DNA from: Clavaria fumosa
Lineage: Eukaryota > Basidiomycota > Agaricomycetes > Agaricales > Clavariaceae
Length of the DNA stretch: 64,000 nucleotides
NCBI GenBank assembly: GCA_951802425.1
Contig: OX637794.1
Span: 3,596,001 to 3,660,000 of the forward strand
Reading direction: 5' to 3'
The stretch's first letter is position 1. Each line of letters starts with the position of its first letter. The position numbers and the translations under genes are program-made. The notes beneath the pieces are model-generated. The model saw only the letters and a program-made list of their open reading frames with translations. It did not search any database and was not told the DNA's origin. Shown piece by piece: positions 11,589-23,300 of this stretch.

Positions 11589-11846
11589 ATGAGACCCACA
11601 GCGGGCTCACTCGACATGCCCTCTTCAGGCAACATTATTAAGTTTGCTAAACTTAACAGGCAAAACGATGTGGTATGGGCAGTACACATGGAAGACACCT
11701 TGTCATCAAGATATCTATGGATGATTGTTGATGGTACAGAGCCACGCCCAGGCAGCCCGGTCATACGAGAAGGGACACCACCTACCGAGGCTGAACATAC
11801 GCAGCTTCATGAAGTCCAGGATTGGGTCACGAGAGACCGTGCGGCA
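11589..11846 (+). pseudogene. copia C gag N-terminus
   Basis: ATG at 11589 opens a gag N-terminus (NIIKFAKLNRQNDVVWAVHM, then RYLWMIVDGTEP). It is cut at 11846 by the hAT-type MITE and resumes in frame at 20335 after one copy of the 8-bp duplication GTGCGGCA. The parallel C' copy at 54182-54836 has no such insertion, which confirms the join. Confidence 0.88.
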
Positions 11847-11859
11847 TAGTGTTGCCACA

Positions 11860-12606
11860 TGTCACGCCCGTGCCAACCGGACTATTCTCCGGCCTCCTCC
11901 GACCTTCTCCGGCGGTCTCCGGACCCCCGATCTCAACTCCGGGCTCTTGGACTTATGTCCAGAGCGCCGGACTTTACTTGCGCGATGTAGCGCAGGATCA
12001 GGAAGTGTGCCTGAAGGGCCACCAACTGATGTCCACACTAGTTGCTGTTGCTTCGAGCAACCAGGAACTGGTCCTGCCCCGGACCCATCGCCCGGACAAT
12101 TGATGGACTCCCGGAAACATCTGTACAATCATAGTTAGTAGTTTAACGTTTGTCCCGATCAGATTCCGTCTCCGTCCCGTAGTCCTGTTGTAAAGATCTT
12201 CTCCTGACTCCCGGACATTTCTCCGTAGCTACGAACAGATTCCGTAGTCGTACCGGAGTTATCTCCGTCGCTAGCATCGCCCCGGACTTTAGTATAAGTA
12301 CTCGTAGATTACCGCCTTGTCTAGCCAGTCTGATAATCAACCTCGCCCGCTCGCATTCTACTCCGCTAAAGCCCGAAACCTGTCTCCTTCGACTTCCCGA
12401 AATCCGAGACACTGATCCGCAGAGGGAGTCGTTTCAATACGTTCGCCAAGTCTCGTCCGAACCCAAGTCCAACTCCGCCCAAACTCCGGATTGCCCCGCC
12501 ACGCCCAGACTTCGTTACTCCTGCCCGGACTTTGTCATACACGCCCAGACTTTGTTATTCCCGCCCGGACTTTACTCCGCCCGACCTCCGCGACATAGAC
12601 GTAACA
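11860..12606 (+). repeat. 5' LTR of gypsy D
   Basis: 747 bp, TGTCACGCCC to GACGTAACA. It holds repeated 'cccggactttg' blocks near its 3' end. The following gtattatcagactg may be the primer binding site (methionine-tRNA-like in many fungal gypsy elements), but this is unverified. Confidence 0.93.
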
Positions 12607-12637
12607 GTATTATCAGACTGACCACTCTGCGCTCACA

Positions 12638-13792
12638 ATGTCCGAACCTCCCCGACGCAGTGGCCGCTTGCGCCCAAGTGCCAGACTGACGACCCCTGGT
12701 GGGTCCGACGTTGGAGAACTCATTAATCCGACCCCTCCTGGCGAGGGGGACGAACCAGCCCAACCCGCTCCACGTAAAACCCGATCCCGTTCTCCTCCGG
12801 CTGAACAGCCCGACTCCCCCTTATCCGACCCCGACTCCGAAGCCCCGAACCTCGCGAACGCGATCTGCGCCTTGGCCGCGTCCACCAAGGAACGAGGCAC
12901 CTCGTCTTCCCGCGTCAAGGAACCGGAGCCGTTCAACGGCTCCAACACCAAGAAGCTCCGCAGCTTCTTGGTTCAATGCGAATTGAATTTCCGAGACCGC
13001 CTGAGGACTTTCAGCGAGGACTCGGTGAAAATTAACTTTGCCATCTCTTTCCTGCAGGGAACTGCTCTCGAGTGGTTCGAACCTGCTCTCCTAGGCGAAG
13101 CCCCGGATGCCGACTGGATTTCCGACTGGAACTTATTCGTCCAGGAACTCCGGGATAACTTCGGACCGCACAATCCCATCGGAGATGCGGAGGCCGAACT
13201 CGACTGCCTCCACATGAAAGACTCCCAACGGATCACGACGTACAACGTCGAGTTTAACCGGATTGCCGCGCGGCTCCGGTGGGACGAAGCCGCGCTCCGG
13301 CACAACTATTACCGCGGACTCCCGAACCGCCTCAAGGACGAGATCTCCCGAGTCGGGAAACCGACTTCCCTCCCTGTCCTGTGCAAACTCTGCCAGGACA
13401 TCGACGCGCGATACTGGGAGCGTCAAGGAGAACGTTCCTGCGACGTGCCCGCGAAATCCGACAGCAAGCCCCGCCAAGGAAACAACTCCGGACAATCGTC
13501 CGGAGGAAACAAACCCGCCAATAATTCCGGAGGAACTTCAAACGCCTCCGGATCCGCACGAAAGACCGATCCCCCGAAGGACAACAAGATCGGCAAAGAC
13601 GGGAAGCTAACTCCGGAGGAACGGAAACGCCGCTTCGACAACAACCTCTGCCTTGTTTGCGGAGGTACCGGACATGTTGCGAAGGACTGCCCGAAGTCCC
13701 GGAACACGCAGGGCAAGAAGGCCCGAACCGTCACGACCTCCGACACAGTTCCGGAGGTTAAGGCTGCAGCTGCTCGGGCAAAAAACTCCTGA
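12638..13792 (+). CDS. gypsy D gag polyprotein
   Basis: 384 residues from ATG 12638. After a Pro/Arg/Ser-rich N-terminus comes a capsid-like retrotransposon gag domain (FNGSNTKKLRSFLVQCELNF, FLQGTALEWFEP, about residues 95-220). A Ser/Gly/Asn-rich spacer and a CCHC zinc knuckle CLVCGGTGHVAKDC (about residues 347-360) follow. The frame is intact and ends at TGA 13790-13792. An A AAA AAC sequence two codons before the stop would shift ribosomes into the pol frame. Gag would form the particle and bind the RNA through its knuckle. Confidence 0.93.
   Translation: MSEPPRRSGRLRPSARLTTPGGSDVGELINPTPPGEGDEPAQPAPRKTRSRSPPAEQPDSPLSDPDSEAPNLANAICALAASTKERGTSSSRVKEPEPFNGSNTKKLRSFLVQCELNFRDRLRTFSEDSVKINFAISFLQGTALEWFEPALLGEAPDADWISDWNLFVQELRDNFGPHNPIGDAEAELDCLHMKDSQRITTYNVEFNRIAARLRWDEAALRHNYYRGLPNRLKDEISRVGKPTSLPVLCKLCQDIDARYWERQGERSCDVPAKSDSKPRQGNNSGQSSGGNKPANNSGGTSNASGSARKTDPPKDNKIGKDGKLTPEERKRRFDNNLCLVCGGTGHVAKDCPKSRNTQGKKARTVTTSDTVPEVKAAAARAKNS
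13780..13786 (+). other. -1 ribosomal frameshift slippery heptamer (A AAA AAC)
   Basis: In the gag frame the codons are GCA AAA AAC TCC TGA. The A AAA AAC is a canonical X XXY YYZ slippery site. A -1 slip continues as CTC CTG AGT GGC, exactly the open frame leading into the protease at about 13930. No downstream pseudoknot was checked. Confidence 0.75.
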
Positions 13793-16700
13793 GTGGCCCT
13801 TCGAAGTCCGCACTACCGGAGGACCGCGCCGCCCCAGCCAGTGCACGTTACGAGTTCCGCCTCGGCGCATCTGCCGTTTCCCCTTCCTCCGACTCCCTGT
13901 ATATAACTTTGTCCGCTCCGAATATAGATCGTTCCCCGTATTTCCGGACCTTGGTTGATTCCGGGTCATCGCACTGTTTCATAAGTCCCGACTTCGTTAA
14001 GGAAAACAAACTCCGAACAACTCCGATTTCTCCCATGTCACTCCGACTCTTCGATGGCTCCTCCACGAACGTCGTTGACTCCAAACTCACCCTCTCCATC
14101 CAGTTCCCTACTGGAGAACTTTTCAAGTTAGAATTCCTGGTAGCCCGAATGGATCCCGCCTGCTCCGCTGTCCTCGGATATAACTGGCTCACCCACTACA
14201 ACCCGTTGGTTGACTGGGTTAGAGGCAGTGTCGAATTCCGGACACCGGAGTATTCCCGAACATCAAATCCGACTTCCGACCCCCGAACCCTGACTCCGAA
14301 AGTGGGAACTACTGTCCTCACTCCCCCTCCGAAATCACCACCATGGCACGTGGAGATTTGTTTTGTCAACGCGGTGGAATTTACCAAGATCTCCGAATCA
14401 AAGGGATCTCGGACTTTCATGCTGCACCATTTTGGTGACGAAACATCCGTCCGCTCCGTCGCAACCGAACCGGTGGACCTGTCCTCCGTCCCGGAGGAAT
14501 ACCACGACTTCGCTGATGTGTTCAGCAAGACGAAAGCGGACACTCTAGCTCCGCATCGACCGTACGACCTCCGGATTAATCTGGAAGAAGGTAAAACTCC
14601 GCCCCATGGGCCGATATATTCCCTCTCCCAGACGGAGCTCCGTACACTGCAGGATTTCCTCGATGAACATCTCCGCATCGGATTTATCCGCCCGACCAGC
14701 TCTTCCCATGGAGCTCCTGTCTTATTCGTCCGGAAAAAGGATGGAAGTCTCCGGCTATGCGTGGACTTCCGAGCCCTTAACCGGATTACCCGGAAAGACC
14801 GATACCCGATCCCCCTGACCCGCGATCTGCTGGACGTAGCCGGAAGTGCAAAGGTATACACCAAAATCGATCTCCGGCATGCGTACCATCTGGTCCGGAT
14901 CGCAGAATGCGACGAATGGAAAACCGCCTTCCGGACCCGGTACGGTTCGTTCGAATGGTGCGTTATGCCCTTCGGACTTACTAATGCCCCTGCGGCATTT
15001 CAACACTTCGTAAACGATGTGTTTTCCGACCTCCTGGACAAGTTTATGATCATCTATCTGGACGACATCCTGGTATACTCCGACAACCTGGAATCGCATG
15101 TAGAGCATGTCCAAGAAGTATTCCGGCGCTTACGCGCCAACGGACTTTTCGCTCACGCAGGGAAATGCTTTTTCCATACTGAAAGAGTTGAGTACCTAGG
15201 TTTCCTGCTCTCTCCGGAAGGACTCGCGATGGACCCGGCGAAGGTGAAAGCCATTACGGAATGGCTGGAGCCCCGGAAAGTGAAGGACGTCCAGTCCTTC
15301 CTCGGATTCGCCAACTTTTACCGGAGATTCATCTTCCGGTACTCCGACATCGTCATCCCTCTAACCCGACTCACACGGAAGTCCACCATCTGGAACTTCA
15401 ACCCCGACTGCTGGGAAGCCTTCAAAACCCTCAAGACGGCTTTTACCTCGGCCCCGATACTGGCGAACTTCGTTCCCGGCGTCCCAATAATTGTGGAAAC
15501 AGACGCTTCGGACTACGCGGTCGCCGCGATACTCTCCGTGGAATCGCCACCCGGAGAAATTCATCCGGTCGCTTTTCACTCCCGGACATTGCACGACGCG
15601 GAGTTGAACTACGACACCCACGACAAGGAACTCCTGGCCATATTCGAGGCATTCGGTGAGTGGCGTCACTACCTCGAAGGTTCCGCTATTCCGGTCCACG
15701 TTATTATGGACCACAAGAACCTGGAATACTTCGGAACTACCCAGACATTGTCTCGGAGACAAGCCCGGTGGTCGGAATTCCTCTCCGGTTTCAACATGGT
15801 TATCCGATTTCGCCCCGGAAAACTTGGAACAAAACCCGACACTCTTACCCGACGATGGGACGTTTACCCCAAAGAGGGAGATAGTGGCTATGCCAGCGTA
15901 AATCCGCAGAACCTCCGACCGATTTTTACCTCTGAACAGCTGGCCACCTCCCTCCGAGCAACCTCCCTCGAAGGACTCGCACTCTGATCCGTCCTTGTCA
16001 TGGACGAGGAAAAACTCCGAACGGACATCCGGAACTCGCTCCGCGATGATCCGGTCGCAAGCACATGCCTGGACAAAGTTCTCTCGGGCACCGGAGATAT
16101 TCCCCGGTGGACTGTAGATGCGTCCGGCTTCCTGCGACTGGACGACTGGATATACGTTCCAGATTCCAACGACCTCCGACTCCGTGTCCTGCTGTACAGG
16201 CACGACCACCCGATCTCCGGACATTTCGGACAAAACAAAACCCTGGATTTGATCCGAAGGGAGTATACGTGGCCCGGACTTCGCAGTTTCATCTCAGAGT
16301 ATTGCAACTCCTGTACTAACTGTGGCAGGTCAAAGCCCCGAAGGCACCGACCTTACGGTCTCCTCCACCAACTCCCGGTCCCGGAATTACCATGGAATTC
16401 AATCTCCATAGACTTCATTGAACACCTCCCGCAATCCGACGGATTTAATTCCATCCTTGTCGTCGTTGACCGCTTTTCCAAGCAAGGAATTTTTACCCCG
16501 ACTTTCAACACAGTTACATCGACGGACCTTGCCGGACTTTTCCTCCAGCACGTTTTCTCCAAACACGGAGTTCCCTCACACGTAACCTCCGATCGCGGAC
16601 CGGAATTCGTTTCTCACTTTTTCCGCTCCCTCGGGAAAGCGCTCGACATGACTCTCCATTTCACGTCCAGACATCACCTGGAGGCAGACGGTCAAACTGA

Positions 16701-17487
16701 ATGGTTAAATCAGACCCTGGAGCAGTATCTCCGGTCTTACTGCAACTATCAGCAAGACAATTGGTCTGAACTCCTCCCGCTCACGGAGTTCGCTTACAAC
16801 AACGCTCCGAGCGAGACGACCGGAATTTCACCGTCCTTTGCTAACAAGGGTTACCACCCTAGCATCTCCGTCCGCGTCGACCAGGACATGACCTCCTCCC
16901 GTGCCCAGACATATGTCGCTGACCTGGAAACTCTCCACCAGGAACTCCGGCAACAAATCCTTGCCGCGCAGCAACGGTACCAAAAGTCCGCTGACCGGCA
17001 ACGTCTTCCGGCCCCGGATTTCCGCGTCGGAAACAAAGTTTTCGTCAAAGCGGAATTCTTCCGCACCACCCGACCGTCCAAAAAGCTCAGCGAGAAAATG
17101 CTCGGACCTTACGAGATCATCGCTCAAGCCGGACGAAGCTCCTTCACGCTCTGACTCCCGGAAACCCTCCGCTCCGTACATCCGGTCTTCCACGTGTCAA
17201 TGCTGGAATTAGCGACACCGAACACCATTCCGAACCGGATCCAGCCCCCTCCGGAACCCGTAGTTGTCGACGGAGAACTGGAATTCGAGATCACGGAGAT
17301 TTTGGATTCTAAGTACGACAACCGGAGGAAGAATTGTAAGCTACTCTACCTAGTCCGGTGGACGGGTTACAAAGGAACCGACGAAGAGACCTCCTGGCTG
17401 CTCGCTACAGAGCTTGAGCACGCCCCGGACCTTGTCGCGGACTTCCACTCCACTTACCCTGACAAACCCGGACCACTCGGAGTTTAG
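13787..17487 (+). pseudogene. gypsy D pol polyprotein (two internal stops)
   Basis: In the -1 frame relative to gag: protease with LVDSGSSHCF (about 13945), RT with KIDLRHAYH and the active site IIYLDDILVYS (about 15050), RNase H (IIVETDASDYAVAAIL and the NYDTHDKELLAIF stretch), integrase zinc finger (CNSCTNCGRSKPRRH), DDE core (DFIEHLPQ, TSDRGPEF, LEADGQTEW), and chromodomain (LLYLVRWTGYKGTDEETSW). All parts are in one frame, broken only by TGA at 15985-15987 (between RNase H and integrase) and at 17152-17154. The second is CGA in copy D2, so both look like CpG deamination. Otherwise it is well preserved. Confidence 0.92.
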
Positions 17488-17577
17488 CCTCCACTCGGAC
17501 TTAGTTCACACGAAGTCCGATCAACGGAAATCCGATTCGCAAAAAATATATATATATATATATATATACAAGATAAT

Positions 17578-18775
17578 TTACACCGGACCCAAGTCCGGTT
17601 CCCCCTCCACATCCTCCACCTCCATCTCCGCATCTCCCGTCTCCGGCTGCACTCCCACCAACGAAGATCGACGGGAGCGCACGGTCTCCTGCTCCACCGC
17701 CCAGGCCAACTCCGGATCTTGTCGCTCCAGCACCCTCCGCAGGATCCGGTTATCCTGCGCAAGTTGATCCCTCTCCGCGATCATCTTGTTCATGTTGAGG
17801 TGCTCGACGAAGTCCGGGACGAGCTGCCGGAGTTCAGTTCCGAACTCCGCGGAAGCCCCGGAAATGACCCACCTGCCCGATTGCCGCCTCCAGCCTCCTT
17901 GTCATCTTCTCCAGCCCCTTCACCATCGAGTTCCGGTGCATCCGGATCTCGTTGTTCTTCTCCGCGCTGGCCCGGAGGAACCAATTGGTGGACTGGAGAT
18001 CTAGCTCCGGCTCGTAATCCTCGGCCCGGAGCTTTTTCGCCGGCCTCGCCTCTATCTCCGGCTCGCCCTCCGCCTCCATCTCCGACCTCCGATCCAAGTC
18101 CGACTCCACCATGGCGTCGGACTTCGTCCCCCGACGCGCGACCCGCTTTCCCTTGTCCTTTCCCTTTCCCTTGCCCTTGGCCTTCCCCGGCCACACGCAC
18201 CTGACCCGCTTCTCCCGACACTGGTCGCAACTCCGGGTCCTCGCCGGCCCCGTCCATTTGCATTCCTGGACCGGAGTTTAGCGCGATCTCCGGCGACGAA
18301 AGGAGGACTTACCAATTTTTTCTGGGAGCAACGCTCACACGTTACTCCGGCAGAGGTCCCTTGGGCCTCCGCGATCTCCGCCGCGCGCTTCCTCCTCCTT
18401 TTGCTCCCGCACCGCCTTCTCCGCCGCCTCCTGGAGCTGCACCGACTCCTCCATGCTCGCCACCATCTTCGTTGTGGCCCGCGCCGCCTCCAACTCCTTC
18501 CTCCGCTCCTTCGCTCTTTTCCCCGCCTCTTCCTCCTTCCTCCGCTCCTTCGCTCTTTTCCCCGCCTCTTCCTCCTTCCTCCTCGTCTCCACCTCCTCCT
18601 CCTTCCGTTTCCGCTCTGCCTCCTCCTCCCTCCGTCTCATCTCCGTCTCCTCCTCTTGTCTCCTCCACTCCGCCGCCTCCTTCTCCTTCCGCGCCTTCCC
18701 CGCCTTCAGCGCTTCCATCTCTGCCTGGAGTTTCCGGAGTTGTACTTCGTATCCGTTGTCTTCTTCGTCAGTCAT
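17578..18775 (-). CDS. antisense accessory gene of gypsy D with cysteine clusters
   Basis: It lies between the chromodomain and the 3' LTR, on the strand opposite to gag-pol. Exon 1 (about 18775-18330) encodes a charged coiled coil ending NVCERCSQKNW. A GT-AG intron (gtaagt to cag, about 18316-18262) joins it to ECKWTGPARTRSCDQCREKR and VRCVWPGKAKG, giving two C-x2-C-x6-C clusters and a Lys/Gly-rich stretch. A second intron (about 17867) leads to a leucine-zipper-like end (ERDQLAQDNRILRRVLERQ) and stop at 17578. The same layout is conserved in copy D2. Function is unknown; nuclear nucleic-acid binding is plausible. It is not a standard gypsy gene, and an RNA- or transport-related role is possible. 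Confidence 0.68.
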
Positions 18776-18985
18776 GCCTGGTGGTGGTTCAGGTCTAAGG
18801 AGAGGGGACCGGTGATGGACTGTTGCCCTGGATTATATACCCGGCCACGGAATTCGAACTCCGACGAAATCTCCAATCCCATTTCCGTCCTCGGATCGCG
18901 ATCGCCTTGATCCAGTTGCCCCAATCCGGTCCAGGGGTGATAACGGATCCAGGGCCTCGAGGGCTTGGCCCTAAGAGGGAGATAC

Positions 18986-19732
18986 TGTCATGCCCGTGCC
19001 AACCGGACTATTCTCCGGCCTCCTCCGACCTTCTCCGGCGGTCTCCGGACCCCCGATCTCAACTCCGGGCTCTCGGACTTATGTCCAGAGCGCCGGACTT
19101 TACTTGCGCGACATAGCGCAGGATCAGGAAGTGTGCCTGAAGGGCCACCAACTGATGTCCGCACTAGTTGCTGTTGCTTCGAGCAACCAGGAACTGGTCC
19201 TGCCCCGGACCCGTCGCCCGGACAATTGATGGACTCCCGGAAACATCCGTACAATCATAGTTAGTAGTTTAACGTTTGTCCCAATCAGATTCCGTCTCCG
19301 TCCCATAGTCCCGTTGTAAAGATCTTCTCCTGACTCCCGGACATTTCTCCGTAGCTACGAACAGATTCCGTAGTCGTACCGGAGTTATCTCTGTCGCTAG
19401 CATCGCCCCGGACTTTAGTATAAGTACTCGTAGATTACCGCCTTGTCTAGCCAGTCTGATAATCAACCTCGCCCGCTTGCATTCTACTCCGCTAAAGCCC
19501 GAAACCCGTCTCCTTCGACTTCCCGAAATCCGAGACACTGATCCGCAGAGGGTGTCGTTTCAATACGTTCGCCAAGTCTCGTCCGAACCCAAGTCCAACT
19601 CCGCCCAAACTCCGGATCGCCCCGCCGCGCCCGGACTTCATTACTCCTGCCCGGACTTTGTCATACACGCCCAGACTTTGTTATTCCCGCCCGGACTTTA
19701 CTCCGCCCGACCTCCACAACATAGACATAACA
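18986..19732 (+). repeat. 3' LTR of gypsy D
   Basis: 747 bp, TGTCATGCCC to GACATAACA, preceded by the purine tract aagagggagatac. It is followed by the duplicated CCACA. The only non-CpG difference from the 5' LTR I found is A/T at about 12427 against 19553. Confidence 0.93.
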
Positions 19733-20326
19733 CCACAGCTAGACTAGTCATGAGCCAGCTAGACCAGCTGCAGCTAGTGACTACTCTAGCTGGTCTCAAT
19801 TTGTCTTAGCTGTAGTCATAGCTGCAGCTGGTGAGTTTAGCTGACTATAGCCATGGCTTAGCTGTCAATTCTTATATTATAATTATGTGTTCATTCTCAC
19901 CACTGTAATGCCCTGGTGGCCATGACACTGCAGTACTGCTACTTTGACTAATAATGCAATGCCACCACTATCACCAGTTACAACTACTGTCACTGTCAGT
20001 TCATAAGCTGGTTCATATGCAACAAGTATAAGAATGATTAAGTCAGCACAGCAGGGATAAAAAGGTGAGTTACAACATGGCTAACAAGATAATAGAGCAT
20101 TTAACAGTGAAATATTTGAAAGATAAAGTGCTATTCTCAACTTATTTCACTTGAAACTTTACATCAAACCTAGCCATAGCTTAGCTGCAGCTATCAGCTA
20201 TGGAAATATCAATAGCCATAGTCATAGCTGCTTTGTAGCCATAGCTGATTGCAAGCTAGGCTACAGCTACAATCAGCTAAGGCTATGGCTATTAGTCAGC
20301 TACTAGTCATAGCTGTGGCAACACTA

Positions 20327-23300
20327 GTGCGGCATGCAGTATCATCCAATATGGCTGCGATGTCACTCAGTGGCCGCATATTTCGAGTTGCACAACTGCA
20401 AAAGACACCTGGGAGACTCTTCAGAAGTTCCATCATGATAATCAGATGGAGATAGACATTCACTATTATTTTGAGGAGCTGTTTATGCAGAAGTACGTTG
20501 AAGGCGCATTCATGGGTGATCACATAGCAGCTATGTTGGACTTACAGCAACAGATCGCAGCAACAGGCGAGTCGATTCCCGACATCTGGGTCGCCCACGC
20601 AGTGGCACGCACTCGCACTCTCCCTACCCAAGGGTCTGGCCTGGGATGTGGTAAAAGTCCAACTCCTCCGGACGAAGCCCCTGACATTGGAAATGGTCAG
20701 CGCTACACTTCAAGCAGAGGCGAACCAATGCATGTGCGACAAGGTCGGCGGCGGAACTGCATTATTTACCTCTGAAAGGTCCAACCAGGGACAAGGCACG
20801 GGAACCAAGGGAAAGGGCTCCCAGTCACGCAAGCCAGCTCCCATGGACGAGTGCAGATACTGCAGACACCTGGGCCACTGGGCTGATAAGTGTCCACAGC
20901 GCGAGGACGACAGGCGGAAAAGGGAGAAGTCTACCTCAGCTGGTGGATCAGCAAATACAGTTGTTGCCGATGAGGAAGAGCCTGATTCCCGCGAGGTCGG
21001 ACATGTCTACGTCACTGTCGACTCACGTAGGGGCGCTGGGACTATTCTGGACATGGGCACGACTGGCCATATGTTCTGTGATAGGGCCCACTTCGATTCG
21101 TATCAGCCATCGCAAGGCGAGACTGTCTCGGTTGGTGACAAGCGAAACATACCTGTAGCTGGGCGAGGGACTGTAGCCTTGGATGTCGATTGCGGGGTCC
21201 GCAAGGTCGCCCTCCACGGTGCTCTACATGTCCCACAACTTGGGATGAATTTAATCAGCTTGGGGGCACTTCAGTCTGATGGTGCGACTTACAGGAGCAA
21301 ACCTAATGGCATCGCAGTCTCGATGGCCAGCGAGGTCTTTCTCACAGCGAGACTCGACGGCAGTCTCTATCACGTCGATGTTGGCGAAAGCATTCAGGGT
21401 GCTGCCTTCACTGCTTCTAGCGGGAGCCTTCGCCTGTGGCATCGTCACTTTGGTCATCTGCACCTCGAAGCCGTGAGGGACTTAGCCTGTAGAGGTATGG
21501 TGCGAGGACTTACCTTGACTAGCCCAAAGGACTACGACCATGTTTGCGAGGGTTGCACCCTGGGCAAGTCGCATCGACTCCCGTTCCCAAAGGCTGGTGA
21601 AACAAAGTACGCACGGATGGAGTTAGCTGTTGCCGACCTCACAGGACCTATGCACGTTACCACCTGGTCCGGAATGGCTTACGCCCTCGTTGTCGTCGAG
21701 GCGAGCACACGCTTCGTCACTGGCCGCCTGCTGAGGTCCAAACGAGAGGCCACAGACGCACTAAAAGATATAATAACAGTTCTTGAGCATCAGTCCGGTC
21801 AGAAGGTGAAAAGATTACGAACTGACAACGGCACGGAGTTCATTAATCCTGCTATCAACGACCTCTGCTGACGAAATGGAATACTGCATGAGACAACAGC
21901 CCCATACACACTGGAGCAGAACAGCATTGCCGAGCGAGCAATAGTTACTTGCTTCGAAATGGTGAGGTGCATGATACACTCCAGTGGAATGGACTCACGT
22001 TATTGGGGCGAGGCCTTTATGTACACCACCCACATTCGCAATCTTTCCCCCACGTCGGCCTTGCCCGGTGTCGTTCCCTACGAGGCGTGGACTGGCCGCA
22101 AACCTGACGTGTCGCATCTTCGTGTCTTCGGTTCTGTCGCATATGCGAATATCCCTAAAAAGATCCACGAGGGTAAGCTCGAGGCAACGGCAGTCAAATG
22201 TCGCTTACTAGGTTGGTGGGCGGACGAAACCAAAGGATACAGGTTGGAGAACCTCGAGACGAAGGAACTCATCACCTCCCAGGACGTACGTTTTGTCGAG
22301 GATGAGTAGCCGACCGATATTGCTGCGTTTGATGATCCAGTGGGAGATATCAGCCCTATCACAGACCCCCTAGGGACCCAAACACAAGGTGAGGACGAAA
22401 GAGCGACCGCGACGGGCGAGGTTCCAAGTGACGAGGACACCTCCGAGCCGCCAACGTCTTAGGATGAGAACATTCCGGGCCCACCTCAGGGCCCCCCACC
22501 TGACCACGAGCGCCCCTCCAGAGTGCGACGTCCTCCCACTAGGTTCGGCATCGCGGCTACGGAAGACGAGATCGATTCAGCTATCAAGCAAACTGGTGAG
22601 ATGACGCACCATGCTCTTGTAGTTACTGCCGATGACCCACGTACTTACCGCGAGGCGATGCGATGCGAGCAAGCCAAGCAGTGGGAGAAAGCAGCCGCTG
22701 TTGAGTTAGAGCAACTGCGGACATCCGGAACGTTCGAGTGGGTACAGCGCATCCCAGATGGTCGCAAAGCAGTTGGGAGCTGCATAGTCTTTCAAACAAA
22801 GTGAGATGGTGATGGGAGGATCGTCAAACACAAGGCAAGAATCGTTGCAAGGGGATACTCACAGATTCCCGGGCAGGATTTCAAGTTCACCTTCTCATCC
22901 ATTGCTCGTCTTACCACCCTCCGTGCCCTCTTGGCTATGGCAGCTAGGGAGGACTGGGAACTTCACCAAGTAGACGTCGTTGGTGCGTATCTGCAGGGTG
23001 ATTTAACTGAGGAACTATATGTCGAACCACCTGAGGGAGTACGCACTGATAAAACCGACCAACGCTTTTGGCACCTTCGACGACCCCTCTATGGCCTCAA
23101 ACAGGCTGGCAGGCAGTGGAAAGTCAAGCTTGACGGAGCCATGAGACGACTCGGATTCGCCAGCAGCTCGGCCGACGATTGTTTGTATATGAAACGCAAA
23201 GCAGAAAAGGTGGATGTGGTCGTCCTGGTATATGTCGACGATATGGCCGTCGCAGCTACGCAGGCACAGGGTATCGTGTGGTTCAAGTCTGAACTAGCGA

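Larger units (their letters stand above)
11860..19732 (+). mobile_element. Ty3/gypsy chromovirus-type element D, full length
   Basis: 7,873 bp with two 747-bp LTRs and a perfect 5-bp duplication CCACA (11855-11859, 19733-19737). Order: LTR, gag, pol (protease, RT, RNase H, integrase, chromodomain), antisense accessory gene, purine tract, LTR. Structurally complete, but pol has two internal TGA stops. I counted 21 differences between the LTRs, 20 of them at CpG sites. Confidence 0.95.
11847..20326. mobile_element. hAT-type MITE (about 600 bp), split by gypsy D
   Basis: The MITE consists of 11847-11859 plus 19738-20326. Its ends are inverted repeats starting TAGTGTTGCCACAGCTA on each side. The flanks carry a perfect 8-bp duplication GTGCGGCA (11839-11846 and 20327-20334), the size typical of hAT elements. 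The body is AT-rich, full of AGCTA/TAGCT motifs, with no coding potential. Gypsy D inserted 13 bp inside the left end, duplicating CCACA. Confidence 0.9.
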
